Positions 18,719-26,176 of a stretch of 64,000 nucleotides of DNA are shown in pieces (within the stretch, counting starts at the first letter, position 1; each line of letters begins with the position of its first letter). This stretch comes from Ruminococcaceae bacterium FB2012 (lineage in GTDB: Bacteria > Bacillota > Clostridia > Oscillospirales > Ruminococcaceae). Both the position numbers and the translations under genes were made by a program. The stretch lies in contig FMXS01000010.1 of the NCBI GenBank assembly GCA_900104495.1, forward strand, positions 87,040 to 151,039, given 5' to 3'. A model generated the notes under the pieces. That model was not told the origin of the DNA. It searched no databases and saw only the letters and a list, made by a program, of their open reading frames with translations.

Positions 18719-19497
18719 CTGCTTGACCTCCTTTCGCATATCGGAATTATTCCGATACTCTTGAGCTTGTCATATATGAATTTCCTGCCGAGCTGAGTCC
18801 ATACAGTCTGAACGCGGCATCTGCCTTTGTGCTCATCGTACACAAAAGTGTTTGACTTGGTATATCCTGCGCTTGCGTACTTGTCGAACAGCAGCCATGT
18901 ACCGCTTGGCAGCTTGTACTGGATACCGAGAGCCTTGAGCTCCATATTCATCTCATTCCCGGTCATCCCGTAGTCCTTGGCTATAACAGTTATCGGCACC
19001 GTGCTTTCGCAGTTGAGGATCGTATCAAGATACTTGCAGTTGACAGCAAGCCGCTGGTTCTCTGCTTCGAGTTTCTTGACCTTATCACGCTCGGCTTTCA
19101 GCTTTGTAAATGCTCCGATAGCCTTGTCGGGATCGTTTATGAAACTTTCAAGCACATCATCGGAAGCGTAGAAGCCGTGCTTGCGGATAGCAGGAAGAAT
19201 TTCGGAGGTCACCCAATGCTTAAAGGCTTTAGCTTCGGGACGGCTGCTGCTGAAGATAAGGGCATACATACCGGATTCGTTAATGATCGTGGTGTTCTGC
19301 TTTCTTCCGAGTCTGTCGATGACGCCCCATTTCAGGGCGTCATCTCCGTCAACATACTTTTTGAGGGCGTTTCTCGCCTTTGCATAGCCGAGAGCCTCGC
19401 AGATATCGTTGCCGACAAACCAAGCAGCACCGTCAATGGTTATCGTTCTTATCTTCCCGAACTGCCTGTGTTCAAACACCTGTATCTTCTCATTCAT
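18715..19497 (-). CDS. BRO-N / phage antirepressor-like protein
   Basis: A 260-residue protein from the ATG at 19497, with AGGAGG nine bases upstream inside the end of the preceding gene. Residues 1-100 are a BRO-N domain (FEHRQFGKIRTITIDGAAWF, VGNDICEALGYAKARNALKK and SGMYALIFSSSRPEAKAFKH). A coiled coil at about 125-155 leads to a KilAC/ANT-like DNA-binding end (LLFDKYASAGYTKSNTF, RVQTVWTQLGRKFIYDKLKS). Family members act as antirepressors in phages and mobile elements. It may relieve repression of ICE genes; this is inference. Confidence 0.85.
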   Translation of the reverse strand: MNEKIQVFEHRQFGKIRTITIDGAAWFVGNDICEALGYAKARNALKKYVDGDDALKWGVIDRLGRKQNTTIINESGMYALIFSSSRPEAKAFKHWVTSEILPAIRKHGFYASDDVLESFINDPDKAIGAFTKLKAERDKVKKLEAENQRLAVNCKYLDTILNCESTVPITVIAKDYGMTGNEMNMELKALGIQYKLPSGTWLLFDKYASAGYTKSNTFVYDEHKGRCRVQTVWTQLGRKFIYDKLKSIGIIPICERRSSR

Positions 19498-19765
19498 CGT
19501 CATCTTCCTCCTCGTTACAGTAATTCTCATACGGGCAGCCGCAGCAATCGTAATGCTCCGCGCAGGCCTTGTCGAGATCTTCCTCGGAGACATCACTGTC
19601 ATCATCGGCATCGACCTCGACAGGGGTCAGATCAACTTTGATGCTGATCCCGGTGCCGTCCATATCCATATCAATGTCCACATTGATCTCTTCGCAGCCG
19701 TACATCACTTTGCAAATCGTCATGATAGAGTCTGCGAACTGTTCAAGCTTGTTAAAATTCTTCAT
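19490..19765 (-). CDS. Small Asp-rich protein with Cys cluster
   Basis: A 91-residue protein. The first half is amphipathic (MKNFNKLEQFADSIMTICKV), the middle is beta-like and acidic (EINVDIDMDMDGTGISIKVD), and the end holds a possible metal site, CAEHYDCCGCPYENYC, before an acidic tail EEEDDDE. It overlaps the methyltransferase stop by 4 bases and the BRO start by 8. Not recognised. Confidence 0.7.
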   Translation of the reverse strand: MKNFNKLEQFADSIMTICKVMYGCEEINVDIDMDMDGTGISIKVDLTPVEVDADDDSDVSEEDLDKACAEHYDCCGCPYENYCNEEEDDDE

Positions 19766-20805
19766 AGTATTATTCTTTCTCCTCCCGTATATGTTGTTGT
19801 TTCGTCAAAAAATGTTGTCTGCATCCCGTAGCTGTAAAGCTCGAAAATATCGTAGTTTGCAATAAGGAACTCATCGTACATCTGACCGCCGCCGTTATGG
19901 AGAACCATGTTGTGCGGACGGGACAGCCTCATTTTATACCACTTTTTCTCGCTGTAGAGCTTGTCTATGAACTCACACTCGTTGTAGGACAGCAGCACCT
20001 TACCTTCACATTCGAGCAGAGTATCATGAAGCTCTATGTGCTTGGTATCTCCAAATAAAGGAACATCCCCGTACAGATCTTCCGCTTCATAGTATGGCGG
20101 GTCGTTATATAGGAAAACACCTTTGCCGTCATGAAACTTGATAAGGTCGATGCAGTCCTTGTTTTCGATTATCACGCTCTGGAGCATGACCGCAGCATCG
20201 TTCAGAAGTCTGACGATAGAGTTGTAGTTCACGGGCTTTATTGCCCAGGAAGTTCCGGTCGCTGAATAGCTGCATTTCATCAGTATGAAAAAGAATACTG
20301 CATCCCACAGTGCCGGATCATCATTGAATTTTTTGTAGTCCTCCATGATCTTCTCTGCAAGGAAATATGCATGGAGCTTCTCGTCAAGGGTATCCGCACT
20401 GTTCAGTATCTTACACAGCTTGTCATACAGCTTTTCAAAATCAGCAGTGTGATAGAAAGTTCTCATTGTAATGAGGAAATAGTCACGGGAGTTCAAGAAA
20501 AACCTCCGCTTGAATTCCTCGCAGAGATGCCCGTTGCTGTCATACACTCCGAGCAGACGGTCAATGAGTTCATTGCTACGTGTTTTCAGTATCCGCATAA
20601 AGTTGACCAGATGCTGGTTGAAATCATTATATATCTGAACGGGAGCTATCCGTCCTGAAAAGGTCAACGCTCCGCCTCCGCCGAACACTTCGACATATTT
20701 CTTCGGGTATTCGGGCATTACCTTGCGGATTATCGGTATCAGGACGGTCTTTCCCCCGATCCACGGTATAGGGGGATCGCACCCGCCGTAGTATGAATTA
20801 TTCAT
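19762..20805 (-). CDS. D12-class adenine-N6 DNA methyltransferase
   Basis: A 347-residue enzyme from ATG 20805 (AAAGGA 5 bases upstream). SAM-binding motif I is VEVFGGGGALTF near residue 45, preceded by PPIPWIGGKT, the usual N-terminal signature of the Dam/D12 class; the catalytic motif IV is NDPPYY near residue 235. Length is normal. No restriction endonuclease lies beside it, so it is an orphan, as often seen in ICEs where modification protects the transferred DNA. It starts a run of coupled genes (4-base overlap with the next). Confidence 0.9.
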   Translation of the reverse strand: MNNSYYGGCDPPIPWIGGKTVLIPIIRKVMPEYPKKYVEVFGGGGALTFSGRIAPVQIYNDFNQHLVNFMRILKTRSNELIDRLLGVYDSNGHLCEEFKRRFFLNSRDYFLITMRTFYHTADFEKLYDKLCKILNSADTLDEKLHAYFLAEKIMEDYKKFNDDPALWDAVFFFILMKCSYSATGTSWAIKPVNYNSIVRLLNDAAVMLQSVIIENKDCIDLIKFHDGKGVFLYNDPPYYEAEDLYGDVPLFGDTKHIELHDTLLECEGKVLLSYNECEFIDKLYSEKKWYKMRLSRPHNMVLHNGGGQMYDEFLIANYDIFELYSYGMQTTFFDETTTYTGGERIIL

Positions 20806-20840
20806 CCTTTTCCTTTCCGCCGTTATTGCCGATGACAGAC

Positions 20841-20901
20841 GAAAAAGAAAAACAGTCGCTTTGCCCAAAGCACAGATACCTCTGCCATCGGCAAAACGAC
20901 T
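20841..20901 (-). terminator. Terminator upstream of the D12 methyltransferase
   Basis: A 12-bp stem with one mismatch (20854-20865 with 20890-20901), followed on the minus strand by a T-rich stretch. It ends transcripts coming from the small genes upstream and precedes the D12 gene. Confidence 0.7.
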
Positions 20902-20906
20902 ATTGT

Positions 20907-21113
20907 TTAGTGTTTTCCGCTCATTATTTCCTCTGCATAGCGGATTATGCAGTCGCGCTTTCCGCGCTCGTATTTGTGGGTTTTGATTGCTCTTTTCAGC
21001 ATAGAGTATCTATCTCTATCAAGGCTCGGCTTGATTATGCGGAGCATATCCTTTATGCTGTCGGCTTTCATTACCCGGTCCAGCAGATTCAGACCCACAT
21101 AATGTTTCTTCAC
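20907..21113 (-). CDS. Small basic helical protein
   Basis: A 68-residue, lysine/arginine-rich protein with GTG start; the GTG overlaps the stop of the preceding membrane protein gene (GTGA) and GAGG lies just upstream. It looks all-helical (LDRVMKADSIKDMLRIIKPS). Function unknown; basic charge suggests nucleic acid binding. The terminator follows directly. Confidence 0.6.
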   Translation of the reverse strand: MKKHYVGLNLLDRVMKADSIKDMLRIIKPSLDRDRYSMLKRAIKTHKYERGKRDCIIRYAEEIMSGKH

Positions 21114-21247
21114 TTGAGCCTCGCCTCCCGCAGCTCCTTGCCGAGCCTGTCAATCTCCTTGCTCGAATAGTAATCGGCTGCGCCAAATGCTCCGAGCAGG
21201 ATCCCGACAACAAACCCGATCATCATTCCGATAAACAGATAGGTCAT
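21110..21247 (-). CDS. Small membrane protein (DUF3789-like)
   Basis: A 45-residue protein starting MTYLFIGMMIGFVVGILLGA: one glycine-rich helix, then a charged helix ending REARLK. The ATG at 21247 is preceded by a GGTGAAG site; longer upstream frame is not needed. Similar one-helix proteins (DUF3789 type) are frequent in ICEs. Overlaps the next gene by 4 bases. Confidence 0.6.
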   Translation of the reverse strand: MTYLFIGMMIGFVVGILLGAFGAADYYSSKEIDRLGKELREARLK

Positions 21248-21260
21248 TTCTTCACCCCCT

Positions 21261-21911
21261 TCACATCGAGATATCATCTGATTCGTCATAGTCCTCGGAC
21301 ATTGATTCATCATCCACATACTCGGTTATGATGCCGAGTGCTTCATAATAACTTTGCGAAGCGTAGACACGTTCCCGCATATTCTCGGCATCTTCCCGCT
21401 GACCGTTCTTTTTCAGCGCGCTTGAAGCAACTCCCAGCAGAGCAAAGATATTGCCGTCAGAACCTACAAGCTTGCATCTCGGCTTTTTCCTTTCGGGATT
21501 GATCTCAACCTCGCCCAGCGCATACTGAAAACTGATATCCATAATATCACATTCGATAAAACGAACATCATCAAAGCAGCTGTGCGTAAAGAACGATTTT
21601 GTCATATCGCACTTTTCAAAGGTAGTATCTTTGATCGTCGCTTCTTCGGCAACAAGCTGATTTGCATTGCATCTGTCAAACAAACAGCCTTTTATGTCGG
21701 CAAAGCAGAGCCCGGCATCCTTGAGATCGCACTCCTTGAAATAGCAGTTTTCAAAGGAAGCGCCGTTAAGCTGCTTGTCGGACATATCAATCTTTTCAAA
21801 GAACACATCCTTGAATGCAGCTTTCTCGCCCTGTTCGGCATCTTCGACATACTTGTTATGCTGTTCCACCGCCTTGTCGAATTCTTCCTGACTGATCCTT
21901 TTCTTATCCAT
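21261..21911 (-). CDS. Pentapeptide-repeat-like protein with acidic DISM tail
   Basis: A 216-residue protein. After a helical start, residues 50-150 show a five-residue rhythm of the pentapeptide class: NGASFENCYFKECDLKDAGL, then CADIKGCLFDRC-like and TTFEKCDMTKSFF repeats. Such right-handed beta-helices can mimic DNA. The end is helical and acidic and closes with SEDYDESDDISM. Its ATG overlaps the methyltransferase stop by one base (TAATG). A DNA-mimic or anti-restriction role fits the neighbours but is not shown by the sequence. Confidence 0.75.
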   Translation of the reverse strand: MDKKRISQEEFDKAVEQHNKYVEDAEQGEKAAFKDVFFEKIDMSDKQLNGASFENCYFKECDLKDAGLCFADIKGCLFDRCNANQLVAEEATIKDTTFEKCDMTKSFFTHSCFDDVRFIECDIMDISFQYALGEVEINPERKKPRCKLVGSDGNIFALLGVASSALKKNGQREDAENMRERVYASQSYYEALGIITEYVDDESMSEDYDESDDISM

Positions 21912-24070
21912 TACTGTATCACCTCCATATCCTCGACCTGATCGGACATCTCTATGAGATCCTCAAAGGTCGCTTCTTCACCTAAGAAATTCGGGGAGCT
22001 GTCCTCGTCAAAGTCGATGTGGTCAGCACCCTTGAAGTCTATGGGCTTTTTTGTAACAGCGGAGCCTGCATGGTTTACAAGCACCTGCGGCTCAATAGTG
22101 CTGAACTCACCGTTGTCACCCTCCCGCAGATGATATACATACAACCCCTGCGGGATATCTGCTTTGGTCATGCGATGGTTTGCGAACAGAGCTTTCTGAC
22201 CCTCGACCTCTATCAGCTCGAAGGACTCTCCCCGAAGCTGAACGTAATCGTTACCGTAGCCGTTTACTGCAAGCCCCAGCTCTGCGGGATCGAGATTCCA
22301 CATATCGAGGGCAAAGTCGAGCCGATCCTTGCTGATCTCGGGATAGAATTCCCTGATCCTTTCGCCGTCTGCGTATTCATGCTCACCGCAGTTCATGCCG
22401 AGATCCTCATCAGCCCATTTGTGGTTGATCGTGATATCGGGGTACATCTTCGCAAGCTGCTCGATGACCGGATGCGGTGCAAACCATGCGGTCTGGAACT
22501 CTATCGTATCGTTCTGAGAGTAGTCAACGGTTTCGTCAAATCCGTATGCTGGCCATTTTGTTCCCCAGTGTCCGACACGCCAGTCGTACCAGTTGTTCTT
22601 GCCGTATTTCTCCATCTCAGCCTTGCCGAGGTCGCCGCGATAGATGCTGTCGGGCATCGGGATGATCTTCTCGAAATCGATAGTTCCGAGACCGTATTCA
22701 TCGCTCTTGATCTTTTCTTTCATTTCGCTGATCTTCTTCGGGTCGCCCGAAAAGCTCAGTGTGTTCTTTACATGGTTTGGCATAGTTTTGAATTCCTCCT
22801 TGTCTATTGCCTGGATAAAACGTCCAAGCACTTCGATTACATTGGTTGTTACGGCATTCCCGGCTTGCTTGTAGAGCTGCGCTCTGGAAATGCCCGCATT
22901 CTGAGCTTTTAAGAACTGACTGTCCCTGAAGCCCTGCAAGCGCCAGCACTCTATCGGCAGCAGCTTGCGTATCGCTCCGTTGTACACCACACCGTGCCTG
23001 TCGGTCACGGTTATGGTGAACATCGGATCGTCGGGGTCTTTCGTTCTCCGACCCTGCTGCCTTACTTGTTCCTTTTCGGGAGTAAGTATCGGGATCGGAG
23101 CAGTCAGCTCAAGCACTCCAGATTTTTCTCCTTTGTGATGACCTACGCCGCCGTCCTGCCTTGCGGGGATGCACCTCGCAAGCTCTGTGATCTCGGCACC
23201 GTAGTTCATATCGATGCATTTTACATCGTAATATCCCTGTGTAGCCGAGGGCGTGACCGTGTGAGCGATATTATCACCCACACGCCCCCTGCGGCTGTTC
23301 ATGTCGGGATAAGCGAGGTCAATGCTGTCGCCGGGGTATGCAAGCTGATAGCCTGATTTTGTCAGAGACTTTATAGGCAAGGCTGCATCTTCTGTGAAGA
23401 GATACAAGCCTGTCCTGCCTGCAAAACCTCCGGCATTCGCATTGAGCGTTATTCCGAGTCCTTCGGGATCGTAGACTCGCTCTCCTTCGCGCCCGGGTAT
23501 GCGCTTGACAAGAGTTTTCGGGTTTGCTTCTCTGTAAGATAATACTCTGCCGGAGCATTTTTCTCTAAGAAAGCAGACAATGAACACTCTCTTTCGGGCT
23601 TGGGCGACATAATGGTCTGCGCTGTTAAGCACTTGCCATGTGACATCGTACCCCAGGTCATCCAGCGCATCGAGGATGGTTTTAAACGTCCTGCCGCCGT
23701 CATGGTTAAGGAGTCCGGGTACGTTTTCAAGGAGCATATATTTAGGCTTTTTAACCGCTGCGATACGGGCGATCTCAAAGAACATAGTCCCTCGGGTATC
23801 GTTGAAGCCTCTCCGCTTTCCAGCGATGCTAAAGCTCTGGCAAGGAAATCCACCGCAAAGACACTCAAAATCCGGCAGCTTTTCGGGATCGATCTTTCTG
23901 ATATCTTCATAGTACACCTCCCCTCGGGTATCATAAATTGCTTCGTATGCCGCTTTTGCATACTTGTCTATCTCGCAGTAGCCGACACATTCAAAGCCTC
24001 CGGCCTTTTCAAGCCCTGACCTGAAACCGCCGATCCCTGCGAAGACATCAAAGAAACGAATCAAGGGCAT
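21911..24070 (-). CDS. Cytosine-C5 DNA methyltransferase fused to Api92-like and LPD28-like domains
   Basis: A 719-residue fusion; ATG at 24070 has AAGGA 5 bases upstream. Residues 1-430 are a complete C5 methyltransferase: motif I FDVFAGIGGFRSGL, catalytic Cys77 in GGFPCQSF, ENV in MLLENVPGLL, QARKR and the closing QAGNAVTTNVIE. The C-terminal 290 residues hold a ferredoxin-like Api92-type domain (MPNHVKNTLSFSGDPKKISE, WYDWRVGHWGTKW) and an LPD28-like segment (FELIEVEGQKALFANHRMTK). Such accessory domains are typical of polyvalent proteins carried into recipients. Ends EMSDQVEDMEVIQ. No matching restriction enzyme nearby. Confidence 0.88.
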   Translation of the reverse strand: MPLIRFFDVFAGIGGFRSGLEKAGGFECVGYCEIDKYAKAAYEAIYDTRGEVYYEDIRKIDPEKLPDFECLCGGFPCQSFSIAGKRRGFNDTRGTMFFEIARIAAVKKPKYMLLENVPGLLNHDGGRTFKTILDALDDLGYDVTWQVLNSADHYVAQARKRVFIVCFLREKCSGRVLSYREANPKTLVKRIPGREGERVYDPEGLGITLNANAGGFAGRTGLYLFTEDAALPIKSLTKSGYQLAYPGDSIDLAYPDMNSRRGRVGDNIAHTVTPSATQGYYDVKCIDMNYGAEITELARCIPARQDGGVGHHKGEKSGVLELTAPIPILTPEKEQVRQQGRRTKDPDDPMFTITVTDRHGVVYNGAIRKLLPIECWRLQGFRDSQFLKAQNAGISRAQLYKQAGNAVTTNVIEVLGRFIQAIDKEEFKTMPNHVKNTLSFSGDPKKISEMKEKIKSDEYGLGTIDFEKIIPMPDSIYRGDLGKAEMEKYGKNNWYDWRVGHWGTKWPAYGFDETVDYSQNDTIEFQTAWFAPHPVIEQLAKMYPDITINHKWADEDLGMNCGEHEYADGERIREFYPEISKDRLDFALDMWNLDPAELGLAVNGYGNDYVQLRGESFELIEVEGQKALFANHRMTKADIPQGLYVYHLREGDNGEFSTIEPQVLVNHAGSAVTKKPIDFKGADHIDFDEDSSPNFLGEEATFEDLIEMSDQVEDMEVIQ

Positions 24071-24089
24071 CACCGTCCTTTCTAAATAT

Positions 24090-24118
24090 TTGACTTTGCC
24101 TGTTGGGTGTGATATAAT
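24090..24118 (+). promoter_or_regulatory. Strong sigma-A promoter of the plus-strand island
   Basis: TTGACT (24090-24095), 17-base spacer, perfect TATAAT (24113-24118), 41 bases before the ATG at 24159. It points away from the methyltransferase and drives the two plus-strand genes. Confidence 0.85.
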
Positions 24119-24158
24119 GTGGGGAGTAAGATGAAACGGAATATGGCGAGGTCATGTT

Positions 24159-24593
24159 ATGTCAAAAGTATCCAAGGAAAAGAAAAAACAGAAACGGATC
24201 AGGCTTCCTGCAGAATACACAGAAGGCACATTCCGTTTCAAAACCGGTCCAGGCTGGAAAGCCTGTTTCGACAGCGAAAAAGAGCTTTATACCGCGGAGA
24301 CCTTCTGGGCGGGTTACTATGATCTGTATGAGATAAATGAAGAGATTTTCAGCAAGCTGAAGACGAAAGGAATGGAGCGCAGGGACGCCCATGAATTGAT
24401 AAACACCGGCAGGCATCTGTATAAAAGCGTCAGCGACCGCAACGGTTCATATGATGTTGCGCTTGATGAAAACTATGCCTCGCTCTGTCCGTGGGCTGAT
24501 GTACAAAAGACCGGGGAGATGTGGGATCCGGAGCTGACCGATCTTGCGGTGGCTGTTTTTGATTCCGAAAAGCAGAACCGTGAGTTATACTAA
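24159..24593 (+). CDS. Unknown plus-strand cargo protein
   Basis: A 144-residue protein with a very basic start (MSKVSKEKKKQKRIRL), then aromatic-rich segments (FRFKTGPGWKACFDSEKELY) and a helical end. No signal peptide or recognised domain. GAGG lies 8 bases before the ATG. First gene of a two-gene plus-strand unit inside the minus-strand cargo operon, with its own promoter and terminator. I cannot assign a function. Confidence 0.7.
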   Translation: MSKVSKEKKKQKRIRLPAEYTEGTFRFKTGPGWKACFDSEKELYTAETFWAGYYDLYEINEEIFSKLKTKGMERRDAHELINTGRHLYKSVSDRNGSYDVALDENYASLCPWADVQKTGEMWDPELTDLAVAVFDSEKQNRELY

Positions 24594-24648
24594 TTTCTGA
24601 TGCTTTATTTGTATAAACCACCCAACTAACTTTACGGAGGCGATATTA

Positions 24649-25065
24649 ATGGCTGATATGGAAGAAAAGATACAGTATATGCTTGACCTCTGCGAACAGG
24701 GGGATCCCGATGCCTGTGCGTTAATGGGTAAAGAGCTGTTCTTCGGATGGAATCTGAAACAGGATCTGGACAAGGCGTTCAGATATCTGACAGTCGCTGC
24801 AGAATGCGGACACGACCTTTCACAGTTTCTGCTCGGTTCGATGTACGGCTCCGGCAGAGGCACGGAAAAGAACCCTGAACTTGCGTATAAATGGTTCCTT
24901 GCCGCAGCAGAACAGGGTATCGCCGAGGCAATGTATAACGTTGCCTGCTATTTAATGGGCAAAGGTGGCGAAGAGGATCGTGCTCTCGCCAAGGAATGGC
25001 TTGTAAAATCAGCCAATGCAGGTTATGATTCCGCTTACGATATGCTTAGTGATTTAGACGATTGA
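24649..25065 (+). CDS. Sel1-repeat protein
   Basis: A 138-residue protein made of three to four Sel1-like helical repeats: KAFRYLTVAAECGHDLSQFL, GSMYGSGRGTEKNPELAYKW and LAAAEQGIAEAMYNVACYLM are clear. Sel1 repeats bind other proteins. GGAGG lies 8 bases before the ATG. Probably co-transcribed with the upstream unknown gene and likely a partner or immunity-type protein for it; the pairing is inference. Closed by a hairpin terminator. Confidence 0.85.
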   Translation: MADMEEKIQYMLDLCEQGDPDACALMGKELFFGWNLKQDLDKAFRYLTVAAECGHDLSQFLLGSMYGSGRGTEKNPELAYKWFLAAAEQGIAEAMYNVACYLMGKGGEEDRALAKEWLVKSANAGYDSAYDMLSDLDD

Positions 25066-25072
25066 TAGTAAC

Positions 25073-25098
25073 ACAGCCGCCCCGCCCGGAGCGGCTGT
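25073..25098 (+). terminator. Terminator of the plus-strand island
   Basis: ACAGCCGC and GCGGCTGT form a perfect 8-bp stem with a 10-base loop followed by TCTT, eight bases after the Sel1 gene stop. Confidence 0.75.
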
Positions 25099-25105
25099 TC
25101 TTATC

Positions 25106-25375
25106 TCACCCCATATCCATATCCTCACTCTCGGCAGGAGCTTCCTCCTGCTCAATGACTGAAAAGCTGTCAACGCCCCAAATCACACCAAGCATTCTGC
25201 CGTCATCGAACTCGCAGTGCAGCGTTCCGATGTCATCGACAAACCGCACCGTTCCGCAGGTGCCGGGCTTGATAGGGCGCGGGTCATCGGGCATAAAGTG
25301 AAGCTCTATCCTCGTTCCGAGCGGGTACTGCTCCTTGAGCCTTTCGATCTGATAAGGCTTTAATTCTCTGTACAT
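25106..25375 (-). CDS. DUF4314 protein
   Basis: An 89-residue protein matching DUF4314: YPLGTRIELHFMPDDPRPIK, PGTCGTVRFVDDIGTLHCEF and GRMLGVIWGVDSFSVI, an SH3-like barrel. AAGGAGG lies 6 bases before the ATG. It ends EAPAESEDMDMG, another of the acidic tails in this operon. Common in clostridial ICEs; function not known. Confidence 0.85.
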   Translation of the reverse strand: MYRELKPYQIERLKEQYPLGTRIELHFMPDDPRPIKPGTCGTVRFVDDIGTLHCEFDDGRMLGVIWGVDSFSVIEQEEAPAESEDMDMG

Positions 25376-25386
25376 AGCGCACCTCC

Positions 25387-26028
25387 TTACTCCATTACGG
25401 GTTCTTCCGCCTCGGCGGTATCTTCGTCCTCGTCTGCTTCTTCATCGGTATCTTCGTCCTCGCCTTCATCGTATTCGGATCCTTCATCGTCCTCATCGAA
25501 TTCGGCATCTTCATCTTCTTCGTCATCGTAGTCCTCATCCTCGTCATCTTCATCGTACTCCGAGTCCTCTTCTTCGTCCTCGTCATACTCACCTTCCTCA
25601 TCGTCATCGGGATCGTCAAATTCCTCGTCAGAATCGTCCGACAGCTCGTCATCGTTCTGCTCGTCTGTTTCCTCGCTGTCCTGCTCATCGGCGGTCGCAG
25701 CGCGTTCAGCGGCTTCCTGTCGGGCGGCGAGGTCTCTGTCGATCTCTTTAGTGATCAGCCCGATCACGAATTCCTTCTGTGTCATGTGGTTGCGGTTAAG
25801 GTAGTCCTTGATCTTCTGGAACAGATCCTCAGGTACCTGAAATGCCATTGTTCTCATTTTTTCCATAGTGTTTCCTCCTGTAATTGTCATTTTCGGATGC
25901 AGCTCATCATCGAGTGCTTTTGATACAAACTCGGCCATTGTCAAGCCCTGGGCTTCGACAAAAGCCTTTACTTCTGCGTGCAGGTCGGCATCGATCTTGA
26001 CGGTGATGCCTTTCTTTTCCTCAGCCAT
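25387..26028 (-). CDS. Double ribbon-helix-helix protein with long acidic tail
   Basis: A 213-residue protein; start at 26028 has AGGAG 8 bases upstream. Residues 1-45 are a first ribbon-helix-helix (ITVKIDADLHAEVKAFVEAQ, GLTMAEFVSKAL), residues 55-100 a second (MAFQVPEDLFQKIKDYLNRN, MTQKEFVIGLI). Residues 115-213 are almost pure Asp/Glu with Ser/Tyr. RHH proteins are DNA-binding repressors; the tail may block or modulate DNA binding or mimic DNA. It overlaps the end of the upstream RHH gene by 8 bases. Confidence 0.8.
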   Translation of the reverse strand: MAEEKKGITVKIDADLHAEVKAFVEAQGLTMAEFVSKALDDELHPKMTITGGNTMEKMRTMAFQVPEDLFQKIKDYLNRNHMTQKEFVIGLITKEIDRDLAARQEAAERAATADEQDSEETDEQNDDELSDDSDEEFDDPDDDEEGEYDEDEEEDSEYDEDDEDEDYDDEEDEDAEFDEDDEGSEYDEGEDEDTDEEADEDEDTAEAEEPVME

Positions 26029-26164
26029 TTTCATCTCTCCTTTTCATAGATTTTCTGATTGCTCTCTCAACGATGACCGCCGCAGATACGCCCTCGGCTT
26101 TGGCTGCTGCCTTTAGCCTGTCGGTGTACTGCGGCGGGATAGTCAGTTTAACTGCTTTCTTCAT
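26021..26164 (-). CDS. 47-residue ribbon-helix-helix protein
   Basis: A short frame starting MKKAVKLTIPPQYTDRLKAA with EGVSAAVIVERAIRKSM, a single RHH fold (beta strand then two helices). AAGGAGG is 6 bases before the ATG. Its stop overlaps the start of the double-RHH gene. Likely a small DNA-binding regulator acting with its neighbour. Confidence 0.75.
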   Translation of the reverse strand: MKKAVKLTIPPQYTDRLKAAAKAEGVSAAVIVERAIRKSMKRRDENG

Positions 26165-26176
26165 ACGAGACCTCCT

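Noticed and set aside
25395..25688. Long Arg/Met/Thr-rich frame opposite in phase to the acidic tail
   Set aside because: It is the shifted frame of a GAT/GAA-rich coding repeat; no start signal of its own.
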